From assembly GCA_022750355.1 (NCBI GenBank), contig JAKIVW010000045.1:1668-12006 (forward strand): 10,339 bases of DNA. The letters run 5' to 3'. Positions 1 through 5,334 of this stretch are shown here, in pieces. The notes under the pieces are model-generated. The model was given only the letters and a program-made list of their open reading frames with translations. It ran no database searches and was not told where the DNA came from. Each line of letters begins with the position of its first letter. Positions within the stretch are counted from its first letter, which is position 1. Both the position numbers and the translations under genes were made by a program. This stretch comes from Thermoplasmata archaeon (GTDB taxonomy: Archaea > Thermoplasmatota > Thermoplasmata > Lutacidiplasmatales > UBA184).

Positions 1-40
1 GCCGGACGCCAACGCAACGTGGTGGGGTGGGTGGGAGCGC

Positions 41-451
41 TCACCGATACGCCCCATCGATCCCGTCGAGGCGTTCACGGACATACTCCCGGAATTCCAC
101 GCGAGGCAGCGCTCGAAGTCGAACGACTTCCAGCGCCGGCGTCGTGGGAAGCTCGGGCCGGCCCGTTCGACGTTCGAGTTCGTCCAGCATGGCCACGACC
201 TCGCTGCGACCCGACCGGCCGGCCCGGAGCGACACCTCGAACGGGGACGACAGATCGACCGGTCGGGGGAGCGTCGCGGACCGAAGGTCGACCGCGGCGT
301 GACGGGCGGGCCCGAGGACGAAGATCGCGATGGCCACGAGCCCCACGAGGGCGCCGGCCGTGGCGACCCCCTGGTTCGGTCCGGCGTAGATCGCGAGGCC
401 GATCGCGACCCCGGCGAGGCCCAGGAGCGGCCAGCCCCGCGGGAGACTCAC
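41..451 (-). CDS. Small two-helix membrane protein of a DUF4129-type operon
   Basis: This 136-residue protein has two adjacent hydrophobic helices (about residues 7-23 and 29-47), followed by a charged, probably cytoplasmic tail of about 88 residues rich in Arg, Glu and Leu (for example ELERRTGR near 91-98). The GTG start overlaps the TGA stop of the upstream gene by 4 nt (GTGA), and a GGGGGAG Shine-Dalgarno-like stretch sits 5 nt before it, so the two are probably translationally coupled. I see no catalytic motif. In haloarchaeal MoxR/DUF58/DUF4129 clusters a small two-helix protein often sits beside the DUF4129 protein; this could be its counterpart, but that rests on context and topology only. 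The stop (TGA) is at 41-43. The next gene of the operon, if there is one, lies off the left edge. Confidence 0.78.
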   Translation of the reverse strand: MSLPRGWPLLGLAGVAIGLAIYAGPNQGVATAGALVGLVAIAIFVLGPARHAAVDLRSATLPRPVDLSSPFEVSLRAGRSGRSEVVAMLDELERRTGRPELPTTPALEVVRLRALPRVEFREYVRERLDGIDGAYR

Positions 452-1377
452 CCGGTCTCCCCCGACCGCAGAAGATCCTCCTCTGCGGCTTTGATGGCCG
501 TCGAAGCGAGGACGACTTGGGCGCGGCCCAGGGGGTGACTCGAGTATCGGGCCTCCTCAAAGACCCGGGTCAGGTCCCGCGCCGCGTCCGCACGTATCCC
601 GAGGCGAGTCAGGTGAAGGTGTCGGATCTCCTCCGGCGTCGATCGGTCCAGATTCGAGGAAAGGGGCTCGATCCGGGAGAGCAGGGTGGCGTACAGGGCG
701 AGGATCGTCTCCCTCGGGTCGAACGCGTTCTCCAAGTCCCGCGCGGCATCCCGCAACGCCTTCTGCACTTGCGCCGCGACCTGCGCCGAGCGCGCGCGGA
801 AACGTCGATCCTCCCGACGGTCCTCCAGGTACTCCGCGAGGGGCGGGAGACCGGCGAGGACGACCGCGACGGCCGCGACGGAGACCAACGCGAAGAGGGT
901 CCAGGAGGGGAATTGGAAATTGAACGGGGCCAGGACGCCCCCCGGGCCGTGGACCGGCGTCGCGTTGAACGAGCTCGAGTTGTTCGACCCACCACTCGAG
1001 AGGTTGCTGTTGTTGCCGGCGACGGTTTGGAAACCGCCGCCGCGGCCGCCGAGCAAGTGGAAGAGGGCGACGACCACGACGCCCGCGAGCAGGAGGGAAA
1101 GTCCGCCCAACATGAACGGGCGGGTCAAGGGACCTCCGCCGCTCGTACGGAGGCGGGCGTAGATGATGGGAAGCACGAGGGCGAGGGTGAATCCGACGAT
1201 CGCAACCGAAACGACCCACGGAGGAAACACGATCTCGGAGGTCGGGCCGACCGGGGGAGGAGGCCCGGCGGTTCGAGCGGAGGAGATGAGGCTCACGGCC
1301 GCGCCGACCGCCAGGGCGCAGAGGAGGAGGACGAGGAGCAGTAGGGAGGGCCGAGGTCGCGATTTCCTTCGCACCAT
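448..1377 (-). CDS. DUF4129-domain membrane protein
   Basis: This is a 309-residue membrane protein. Helices are visible at about 11-32, 54-73, 87-109 and 158-178. A loop at about 110-157 is rich in Gly, Asn and Ser with several N-X-S/T sequons (NNSN, NNSS, NATP), so it probably faces outward. After the last helix comes a basic coiled stretch (EDRREDRRFRAR, about 185-196), then a cytoplasmic domain at about 220-302 with the DUF4129 pattern: a conserved LYATLLSRIEPL helix, TPEEIRHLHLTRLGI, then DLTRVFEEARYSSHPLG. DUF4129 proteins usually accompany a MoxR AAA+ ATPase, a DUF58 protein and sometimes a transglutaminase-like protein; their biochemical role is not settled. I chose the ATG at 1377 because the hydrophobic N-terminus begins there and a TTAA element sits about 31 bp upstream. 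Reading further upstream gives only a low-complexity Arg/Pro-rich sequence. It overlaps the downstream gene by 4 nt. Confidence 0.82.
   Translation of the reverse strand: MVRRKSRPRPSLLLLVLLLCALAVGAAVSLISSARTAGPPPPVGPTSEIVFPPWVVSVAIVGFTLALVLPIIYARLRTSGGGPLTRPFMLGGLSLLLAGVVVVALFHLLGGRGGGFQTVAGNNSNLSSGGSNNSSSFNATPVHGPGGVLAPFNFQFPSWTLFALVSVAAVAVVLAGLPPLAEYLEDRREDRRFRARSAQVAAQVQKALRDAARDLENAFDPRETILALYATLLSRIEPLSSNLDRSTPEEIRHLHLTRLGIRADAARDLTRVFEEARYSSHPLGRAQVVLASTAIKAAEEDLLRSGETG
457..463 (-). promoter_or_regulatory. Shine-Dalgarno-like site for the 41-451 gene
   Basis: On the minus strand this reads GGGGGAG, 5 nt before the GTG start at 451. It lies inside the 3' end of the upstream coding region. 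It supports the GTG at 451 as the real start and re-initiation after the overlapping TGA. Confidence 0.5.
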
Positions 1378-1403
1378 GCGCTCCCGGACCGAGCGCGGAG
1401 GCG

Positions 1404-1412
1404 GGATTAACC
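1404..1412 (-). promoter_or_regulatory. Candidate TATA element for the DUF4129 gene
   Basis: On the minus strand this reads GGGTTAATC, an AT-rich island about 31 bp before the ATG at 1377, which suits a nearly leaderless archaeal transcript. It coincides with the TAA stop codon of the GNAT gene (1407-1409), so the same bases may serve both roles. Read-through from the GNAT gene is equally possible, as only 29 bp separate the two genes. Confidence 0.4.
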
Positions 1413-2318
1413 CCTTCCGGCAGACCCGGGCCCCGCCGTATCGGACGGGGCCTTCTCCGTCGGGCTCAGCAGGTAGAAACTCCGGCGTTCGTGGTCGACG
1501 CTCACGATGACAAAGTCGTCCACCGCGTAGCCGAGGTCGGCGGCGGCGCGGAACGCATCGCGCGTGGCGTGACGCCACCGGCCGAGGGCGGCGGACTCGT
1601 GCTCCCGAACGAGTGCGAGGTCGAACGGGATCTCCAGATGGGCGACCGGTCGCTCCGGCTCCTGGACCTCGACCGGGAGCCGGACGCCGCTCTCTCCGGG
1701 TTCCGTCCGGAGGAGGGGGGTCGCCGAGCTCCACCGCATCTGGTCCTCCTCCGCGGTGGGATACTTTCCCTCCAGACGGCGCTCGACGCGGGGCGAGGAG
1801 AGAGTCCACACGAGGCGGATCCGGTCGGACTCGATCCCGCGGTTCACGGGGTCGGGGAGTTGCCCGTAGTAGTGGTGCAGGTACCGGTCCGGCACGCCTC
1901 CGAGGCGATGGACGAACAACCAGGCGTTCCGGCTCTGGAGCGGGTCAAAGGCGAGGCGGACCTCGGGCAGGCCGAGTTGGAGCACCTCCTGGCGGAGGAC
2001 GGACAGGAGCTGAAATCCGAGGTGATGGTTCTGGTACTCGGGACGTACCGCGGCCGAGTGTACGTACAGATAGAGCGTACCGCCGTCCCAGCCGAGGAAC
2101 GCCACGGTGAATCCCGCGAGATGGATGTCGGCGAACCCTCCGAGTACGATCCCCCCGTTGTCCTGGACGGCTCGCTGCAGCGCCGTCGGGACCGAATCGC
2201 TCGCTTCCTCCCCCCAGACGGCCCGGTGGACGGCGTCAACCTGGCGGAACTCCTCGGGCTTTTCGAGCCGTCGGATCTTGAATCCGGTCGAGCCCACCCG
2301 AGTCGGGGACGCGGACAC
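1407..2318 (-). CDS. GNAT-superfamily acetyltransferase, COG3375 type
   Basis: This 303-residue protein has a GNAT fold in its first ~110 residues. The acetyl-CoA-binding motif A region is AAVRPEYQNHHLGFQLL (about 89-105), in the place of the classical Q/R-x-x-G-x-G/A pattern. Strand 4 is TLYLYVHSAAV. It is followed by a block typical of COG3375 proteins: FDPLQSRNAWLF (124-135), then YYGQLPDPVNRGIESDR (150-166) and the strand LVWTL. The C-terminal ~130 residues form a second, less recognisable part. The substrate is unknown: members of this group have been called predicted acetyltransferases without a defined acceptor. The GTG at 2318 is preferred because a GTTAAGTAC element lies about 26 bp upstream, which predicts a leaderless mRNA. 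A second GTG seven codons downstream (residue 8) is the alternative. The TAA stop is 29 bp from the next gene. Confidence 0.85.
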   Translation of the reverse strand: MSASPTRVGSTGFKIRRLEKPEEFRQVDAVHRAVWGEEASDSVPTALQRAVQDNGGIVLGGFADIHLAGFTVAFLGWDGGTLYLYVHSAAVRPEYQNHHLGFQLLSVLRQEVLQLGLPEVRLAFDPLQSRNAWLFVHRLGGVPDRYLHHYYGQLPDPVNRGIESDRIRLVWTLSSPRVERRLEGKYPTAEEDQMRWSSATPLLRTEPGESGVRLPVEVQEPERPVAHLEIPFDLALVREHESAALGRWRHATRDAFRAAADLGYAVDDFVIVSVDHERRSFYLLSPTEKAPSDTAGPGSAGRG

Positions 2319-2339
2319 GGCGCGAGAGTCCAGACTCCG

Positions 2340-2348
2340 TACTTAACG
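2340..2348 (-). promoter_or_regulatory. Candidate TATA box for the GNAT gene
   Basis: On the minus strand the core reads GCGTTAAGT, continuing to AC. The TTAA core is about 26 bp from the GTG at 2318, the usual archaeal TATA-to-start distance, so transcription would begin at or beside the start codon. I see no Shine-Dalgarno site, consistent with a leaderless mRNA. Confidence 0.55.
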
Positions 2349-2371
2349 CGGCCGCCGAGGGGCCCCGCCGT

Positions 2372-2797
2372 TCAGCGCCGGACCCGCAACTCGGCCCGCT
2401 TCGTCTCATAACGAGACTCGTCGTTGGGGGTCAAGTCCCAGAGGATCTCCTCGAGCTCGGGGATATTTCGGAGGAACTCGGCCTTGCTCTTGGTGACCAT
2501 GAGGTGCTCGAACTTCCGGCGCGCGTAGTAGTACGCGCCGACGAGGTAGGCACCCAGGATCGCGACGATCGGGCCCACGATCACGAACACGAGGTTGTAG
2601 TTCGCATTCGGCTGGTTCGTCACGGCATTGAACGTCACGAACACCGACAAGCTCGACAGCGGAGTGAAGAAGCCGATGGCGAGGACGCTGAGGAACACGC
2701 CCACGACGAACACCACGACCGACACCGCGGCCCGGTGAACCCGCATCCCATGGCGCAACCGGCGGTCCAGCGGCTCCTTCGGCTCCCCGTCCCCCAT
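2372..2797 (-). CDS. Two-helix membrane protein with charged C-terminal domain
   Basis: This 141-residue protein has a basic N-terminus (RRLRHGMRVHR), a helix at about 22-44, a polar Asn-rich loop (NAVTNQPNANYN, 57-68), a second helix at about 69-91, then a soluble tail of about 50 residues. The tail reads KFEHLMVTKSKAEFLRNI, then PELEEILWDLTPNDESRYE, and looks like a folded helical domain rather than a random tail. I recall similar FEHL...KAEF tails in small Thermoplasmata membrane proteins but cannot name the family with confidence. Both termini should be cytoplasmic by the positive-inside rule. The ATG at 2797 lies about 27 bp from a CTTAAG element, which predicts a leaderless mRNA. It is divergent from the 2856-3374 gene, sharing that element. 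The function is unknown. Confidence 0.8.
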   Translation of the reverse strand: MGDGEPKEPLDRRLRHGMRVHRAAVSVVVFVVGVFLSVLAIGFFTPLSSLSVFVTFNAVTNQPNANYNLVFVIVGPIVAILGAYLVGAYYYARRKFEHLMVTKSKAEFLRNIPELEEILWDLTPNDESRYETKRAELRVRR

Positions 2798-2819
2798 CTC
2801 GGGGGGCGGGAAGCAGGTT

Positions 2820-2830
2820 CGCTTAAGAAC
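2820..2830. promoter_or_regulatory. Shared divergent promoter core (CTTAAG)
   Basis: The palindromic CTTAAG at 2822-2827 is flanked by GTTC on one side and AAC on the other, in an otherwise GC-rich gap. Its centre is about 27 bp from the ATG at 2797 (minus strand) and about 31 bp from the ATG at 2856 (plus strand). These are the right distances for a TATA box feeding nearly leaderless transcripts in both directions. A single TBP-binding site would serve two genes. Confidence 0.5.
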
Positions 2831-2855
2831 CTATGTGACGTCCGCCCGACCAGAC

Positions 2856-3374
2856 ATGTCGGGACCTAACTACGCTACGAACCCGCCGCCACCTCCGGGC
2901 CAGCCTGCCACGTGGATGCCCCCCGGGCCTCCCATGAGCCCGCCCGCGCCGGCCGTGCCGATGTCCCAGCGGTTCACGCCCGAGCACATGGCGGCTCGCG
3001 TTCCGTGGTCGTTCCTAGCCTTCGTCGCCCAGTCGCTCGGATTGCTCTTCTTGTTCGTGGGCGGATTGGTCGCGGTCTCGGGAGGCGTTCTCCCTCCGGG
3101 CTGTGTATCGACCCCCGGCAACTGCAACATGGGTACGGCCGCGAACGTGGATTGGGCGATCATGGTCGCCCGCCTCCTGCTCGTGCTCGGTCTCTTCGGC
3201 CTCGCAGCCGGTGCGGGCCTCCACCTCCAGTTCCGCCCGGGCCTCGCCTCCGGTGCCTCCGCCGAGGAGACGCGCGCCTACATCGCTCGCCGCCGGGGAG
3301 AGTTCATCCTCCTGCTCGTCAGCATCCTGCTGCTCTTCTGGATCGTCTCCTGGTCGGTCACGGTCCTCACGTAG
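2856..3374 (+). CDS. Proline-rich three-helix membrane protein
   Basis: This 172-residue protein begins with a disordered Pro/Met/Ala-rich segment (about 1-48) containing NPPPPPGQP and MPPGPPMSPPAPAVP. Three hydrophobic helices follow, at about 52-77, 99-124 and 149-171. The loop between helices 1 and 2 (78-98) contains two Cys (C83 and C90, in GCVSTPGNCN) that could form a disulfide on the outside. The loop after helix 2 is charged (SAEETRAYIARRRGE) and probably cytoplasmic, which would place the proline-rich start in the cytoplasm. I chose the ATG at 2856 over the GTG at 2835 because the only promoter-like element (2822-2827) is too close to 2835. I do not recognise a family. Pro-rich plus few-helix proteins of this kind are common and uncharacterised in archaeal envelopes. 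It converges on the 3414-4169 gene with a 39-bp gap. Confidence 0.75.
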   Translation: MSGPNYATNPPPPPGQPATWMPPGPPMSPPAPAVPMSQRFTPEHMAARVPWSFLAFVAQSLGLLFLFVGGLVAVSGGVLPPGCVSTPGNCNMGTAANVDWAIMVARLLLVLGLFGLAAGAGLHLQFRPGLASGASAEETRAYIARRRGEFILLLVSILLLFWIVSWSVTVLT

Positions 3375-3386
3375 GGTCGGCCCGAT

Positions 3387-3401
3387 CGGGGTTCGACCCC
3401 G
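3387..3401. terminator. GC hairpin between convergent genes
   Basis: CGGGGT (3387-3392) and ACCCCG (3396-3401) form a 6-bp perfect stem with a TCG loop, 12 bp after the stop at 3374 and 12 bp before the opposing stop at 3414. The adjacent CCCGATCGGG (3381-3390) is an overlapping 10-bp palindrome. There is no T-run, so this is a hairpin in the right place rather than a proven archaeal terminator. Confidence 0.35.
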
Positions 3402-3413
3402 GGCGCCTCCGTT

Positions 3414-4169
3414 CTACGGACGCCGGGCCTTGGTGCGGCCGTACGCGGCGGGCTCATCCGGCAGTTCCGGTTGGAGGGCGGCCCCGGGAGGGGGAATCAG
3501 CGCCAGCCGGAGGCGGAACCGCCGGTACAGGTAGAGCGCTCCGAGTCCCGCCAGCGCCGCCCCTCCGAAGCTGCCGGCCTCCCCCGCCAGTGGGCCGAGG
3601 CCGAGGAGGAAGAATCCGACCGCGGAGAAGACGGCCGCGGGAAGCGGTCCACCGCCGGTCCGTCCTTCCGGTCCGCCCGGTGGTAGGGAGAACAACGCCC
3701 CGGTGACCTCGAGAGCGACCACCGCCCCGGACTGCAGAAGGACCAGCAGGATCCCGTCCCAGGTGAGCGTCGTCCCGCCGAGGTATTGGGCGACGATCGC
3801 GAGGGAGATGATCCCCCCGATGGCCGCTCGGAATCCCAACGCGTAGAACGGGGAACTGGCCGTTCGACCCCAGTAGGCACTGCGCAACAGGGCCCACTGG
3901 GCCAGTTCGGTCCCTCCGACCAGTCCGCCGAGGAACAGCAACGCCCACGGGAGGGCTCCGTTCGACATCGAGAGCGAGTAGAGGATGAACAGGACGGCGA
4001 AGGGGATCCCGACGAACAGGCCGGCGGTGTAGGCAAAGATCTCGCGGCGCTCCTCGAACAGAGTGACGGAAACCTGGGGAGTGGCGAAGCGTCCGACCTC
4101 GACGTAGAGGAACGCGGCGGAGAGGATGACCCCGACCCCGGCGCCGATCGAGAGCGAGGGAAGCACCAT
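3414..4169 (-). CDS. Polytopic membrane protein downstream of trmI
   Basis: This 251-residue protein has about seven predicted helices: roughly 5-25, 45-66, 73-95, 107-130, 136-161, 176-195 and 199-217. A basic cytoplasmic end follows (YRRFRLRLALIPPPG onward). Notable polar residues in or beside helices include the EERRE segment (39-43) before helix 2, GGTELAQWALL in helix 3 and VALEVTG in helix 5, but I see no transporter or enzyme signature. The start ATG at 4169 is only 2 bp after the trmI stop, and a weak AAAGGT Shine-Dalgarno-like site lies 9 nt before it inside trmI, so it is almost certainly expressed from the trmI transcript. Upstream in-frame sequence is Arg/Gly-rich trmI shadow and was excluded. 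The function is unknown. Confidence 0.78.
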   Translation of the reverse strand: MVLPSLSIGAGVGVILSAAFLYVEVGRFATPQVSVTLFEERREIFAYTAGLFVGIPFAVLFILYSLSMSNGALPWALLFLGGLVGGTELAQWALLRSAYWGRTASSPFYALGFRAAIGGIISLAIVAQYLGGTTLTWDGILLVLLQSGAVVALEVTGALFSLPPGGPEGRTGGGPLPAAVFSAVGFFLLGLGPLAGEAGSFGGAALAGLGALYLYRRFRLRLALIPPPGAALQPELPDEPAAYGRTKARRP

Positions 4170-4171
4170 GG

Positions 4172-4948
4172 CTAGTCGACCTTTCGCGCCGACGTGAGGA
4201 ACCCGGTATGGCCCAGCATCTCGAATTCGGGTCGAGTACCCCCCTCGCCGACGTGAATGCCGCGCTCGATCAGCTCCACCGCCCGCACCTCCCCAAACCC
4301 CACTTCGCGGAGGCGACGGACGGTCCGCTCCAACTGATTGTAGGTCGGGGTGTACGTGGCCACGTACCCCCCACTGACGAGCGCCGACCGACTCGCCGAG
4401 AGAACCTCCCACGGTTCGGCGAGGTCCAGGACGACGCTGGTGAATCCGTCCTCTCCCCACCCGTCCTTCGCCACGTCCCGTTCCCGGAACTCGACCCGGC
4501 TGCCCCAGCCCGCGCGAGCGACGTTGGACCGGGCATTTTCGAGGAACTCAGGGCGTCGGTCGCAGGATACGACCCGGCCGGACGCCCCCACCGCGCTCGC
4601 GAGGACCAGGGTGAGGGCCCCGCTCCCCGATCCGGCCTCCGCGACCCGGCCGCCCGGGGTGACGCCGGCCAGGAGCACGATCTGCGCCGCATCCTTCGGG
4701 GTAACGATCTGGGCCCCCCGTCGGAGGGTCACGAGGAGGTCCGAAAGCGACGGTCGAACGACGCGGTAGTGCTCCCCGAGCCACACCACGGCCCCTCCCA
4801 CGGGTTGACCCAACTGCTCGGTCAGGTCGAGAACGCTGTCCCCGCCCACTCGTTGGGGGCCTCGGGCGAGCCGGACGATCCGGGGCGGTTGATTGGGCGC
4901 GATCAGGCAGACCGTGTCCCCATCGGACCAGCAGTCTCCCGTCGGCAT
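4172..4948 (-). CDS. trmI: tRNA (adenine57/58-N1)-methyltransferase TrmI
   Basis: At 258 residues this has the usual length of archaeal TrmI (about 250). It transfers methyl from S-adenosylmethionine to N1 of A58, and in archaea often also A57, in the T-loop of tRNAs. A small N-terminal beta domain (1-75) is followed by the family block IVTPKDAAQI (81-90), SAM motif I AEAGSGSGALT (104-114), motif II with acidic D130 (SCDRRPEFLENAR), motif IV VLDLAEPW (173-180) and the C-terminal GTRPEFEMLGHTGFLT (237-252). No key residue appears missing. The ATG at 4948 is chosen because the protein then begins directly in the conserved N-terminal domain and a TATA-like site lies about 40 bp upstream. An in-frame ATG at 5173 would add 75 Arg/Pro-rich residues with no family match. 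It forms a two-gene unit with the membrane protein 2 bp downstream. Confidence 0.93.
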   Translation of the reverse strand: MPTGDCWSDGDTVCLIAPNQPPRIVRLARGPQRVGGDSVLDLTEQLGQPVGGAVVWLGEHYRVVRPSLSDLLVTLRRGAQIVTPKDAAQIVLLAGVTPGGRVAEAGSGSGALTLVLASAVGASGRVVSCDRRPEFLENARSNVARAGWGSRVEFRERDVAKDGWGEDGFTSVVLDLAEPWEVLSASRSALVSGGYVATYTPTYNQLERTVRRLREVGFGEVRAVELIERGIHVGEGGTRPEFEMLGHTGFLTSARKVD

Positions 4949-4979
4949 CGTTCGGAGAACTCCGCCGGTACGGCCGACC

Positions 4980-4995
4980 GGCCGTAATAACGGCC
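4980..4995 (-). promoter_or_regulatory. TATA-like core within an inverted repeat upstream of trmI
   Basis: GGCCGT (4980-4985) and ACGGCC (4990-4995) are perfect inverted arms around AATA, so on the minus strand the core reads GTTATTAC. It is centred about 40 bp before the trmI ATG, giving a leader of roughly 13 nt. A second small inverted repeat, CGGAG/CTCCG (4953-4964), lies in that leader. The symmetry around the AT core could make it an operator as well as a TATA box. Confidence 0.45.
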
Positions 4996-5165
4996 CGGAG
5001 CGCCCACGGCCGAACCGCCGCCGAGCCTCCGGGGGGGCCGGCGCACCTTCGCGCTCTCCGCCGTTCCACGAACTCGGGGGGCGCCGACCCGCGCGAGCCC
5101 GTGGTAGTTTGTGTTGGTCGGATAGGTGGCGCTCCCCGTCGACCCGAGCGGCGGACCTTCGGAAC

Positions 5166-5181
5166 GCGGGCATAGTGTAGT
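5166..5181 (+). repeat. 16-bp direct repeat of the tRNA-Gly 5' end
   Basis: The string GCGGGCATAGTGTAGT is identical to positions 8527-8542, the first 16 nt of tRNA-Gly(GCC), in the same orientation 3361 bp away. The flanking bases differ on both sides. No matching 3' half (no TGCCCGC partner, no T-arm) follows, so it is not an intact tRNA gene. It may be an old attachment-site or duplication remnant, or a chance match. Confidence 0.6.
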
Positions 5182-5183
5182 TT

Positions 5184-5223
5184 CTACCCCATCTACTGAG
5201 ACGAATATCGTCAGAACGGGTAG
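5184..5223. other. Nested inverted repeats, possible structured RNA
   Basis: CTACCC (5184-5189) pairs with GGGTAG (5218-5223). Inside lies GACGA/TCGTC around ATA (5200-5212), which can alternatively extend to CTGA/TCAG with a two-base bulge. The two stems stack into a plausible 40-nt structure immediately after the tRNA-like 16-mer. No promoter or known RNA family is recognised, so function is unknown. Confidence 0.25.
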
Positions 5224-5309
5224 TGGCACGTTGATTCGGTCCGAAGCAATGCGGGGCGTAGTCGGGGCCCTGCCCTTTCGTCCCGCAATCCGTCCGGCGA
5301 GTAGATCGA

Positions 5310-5328
5310 GGGCCAGGGTCCCTGGCCC
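5310..5328 (-). terminator. Strong hairpin just after the surface-protein gene
   Basis: GGGCCAGGG (5310-5318) and CCCTGGCCC (5320-5328) are perfect 9-bp arms around a single central T. On the minus strand the hairpin begins 6 nt after the TAG stop at 5335-5337. There is no T-run after it. Its strength and position suggest a transcript 3'-end structure, either a terminator or an mRNA-stabilising stem. Confidence 0.45.
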
Positions 5329-5334
5329 AAGTCG

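Larger units (their letters stand above)
4949..5334. other. 386-bp gene-free region between trmI and the surface-protein gene
   Basis: I find no convincing gene here on either strand. Open frames through it are short, Arg/Gly/Pro-rich and lack family resemblance. It holds the trmI promoter (4980-4995), a 16-bp copy of the 5' end of tRNA-Gly (5166-5181), a set of nested inverted repeats (5184-5223) and a strong hairpin after the surface-protein stop (5310-5328). The stretch around 5100-5126 and 5172-5212 is less GC-rich than its surroundings. Confidence 0.6.

Noticed and set aside
19..1344. Long plus-strand open frame of 441 codons opposite the DUF4129 and two-helix genes
   Set aside because: The translation is Arg/Asp/Gly-rich low complexity with no hydrophobic core or family match. 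The minus strand has clear helices, a 4-nt coupled overlap and DUF4129 features. It is a GC-rich antisense shadow.
1491..2411. Plus-strand open frame of 306 codons opposite the GNAT gene
   Set aside because: The minus strand carries a recognisable acetyltransferase with family blocks and a promoter. The plus frame has no motif and crosses the GNAT promoter.
3385..3405. T-arm-like GGGGTTCGACCCC suggesting a tRNA 3' end between convergent genes
   Set aside because: A 5-bp stem with a 7-nt TTC loop cannot be formed in the right register, and no acceptor or anticodon arms are nearby. It is better read as a simple hairpin.
4949..5173. 75-residue N-terminal extension of TrmI from an ATG at 5173
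   Set aside because: The added sequence is Arg/Pro-rich without family match, would make TrmI longer than usual, and would read through the best TATA-like site. The ATG at 5173 merely falls inside the tRNA-like 16-mer.
5166..5245. A second tRNA-Gly gene or pseudogene
   Set aside because: Only the first 16 nt match. There is no acceptor 3' strand, anticodon stem or T-arm in the following sequence.
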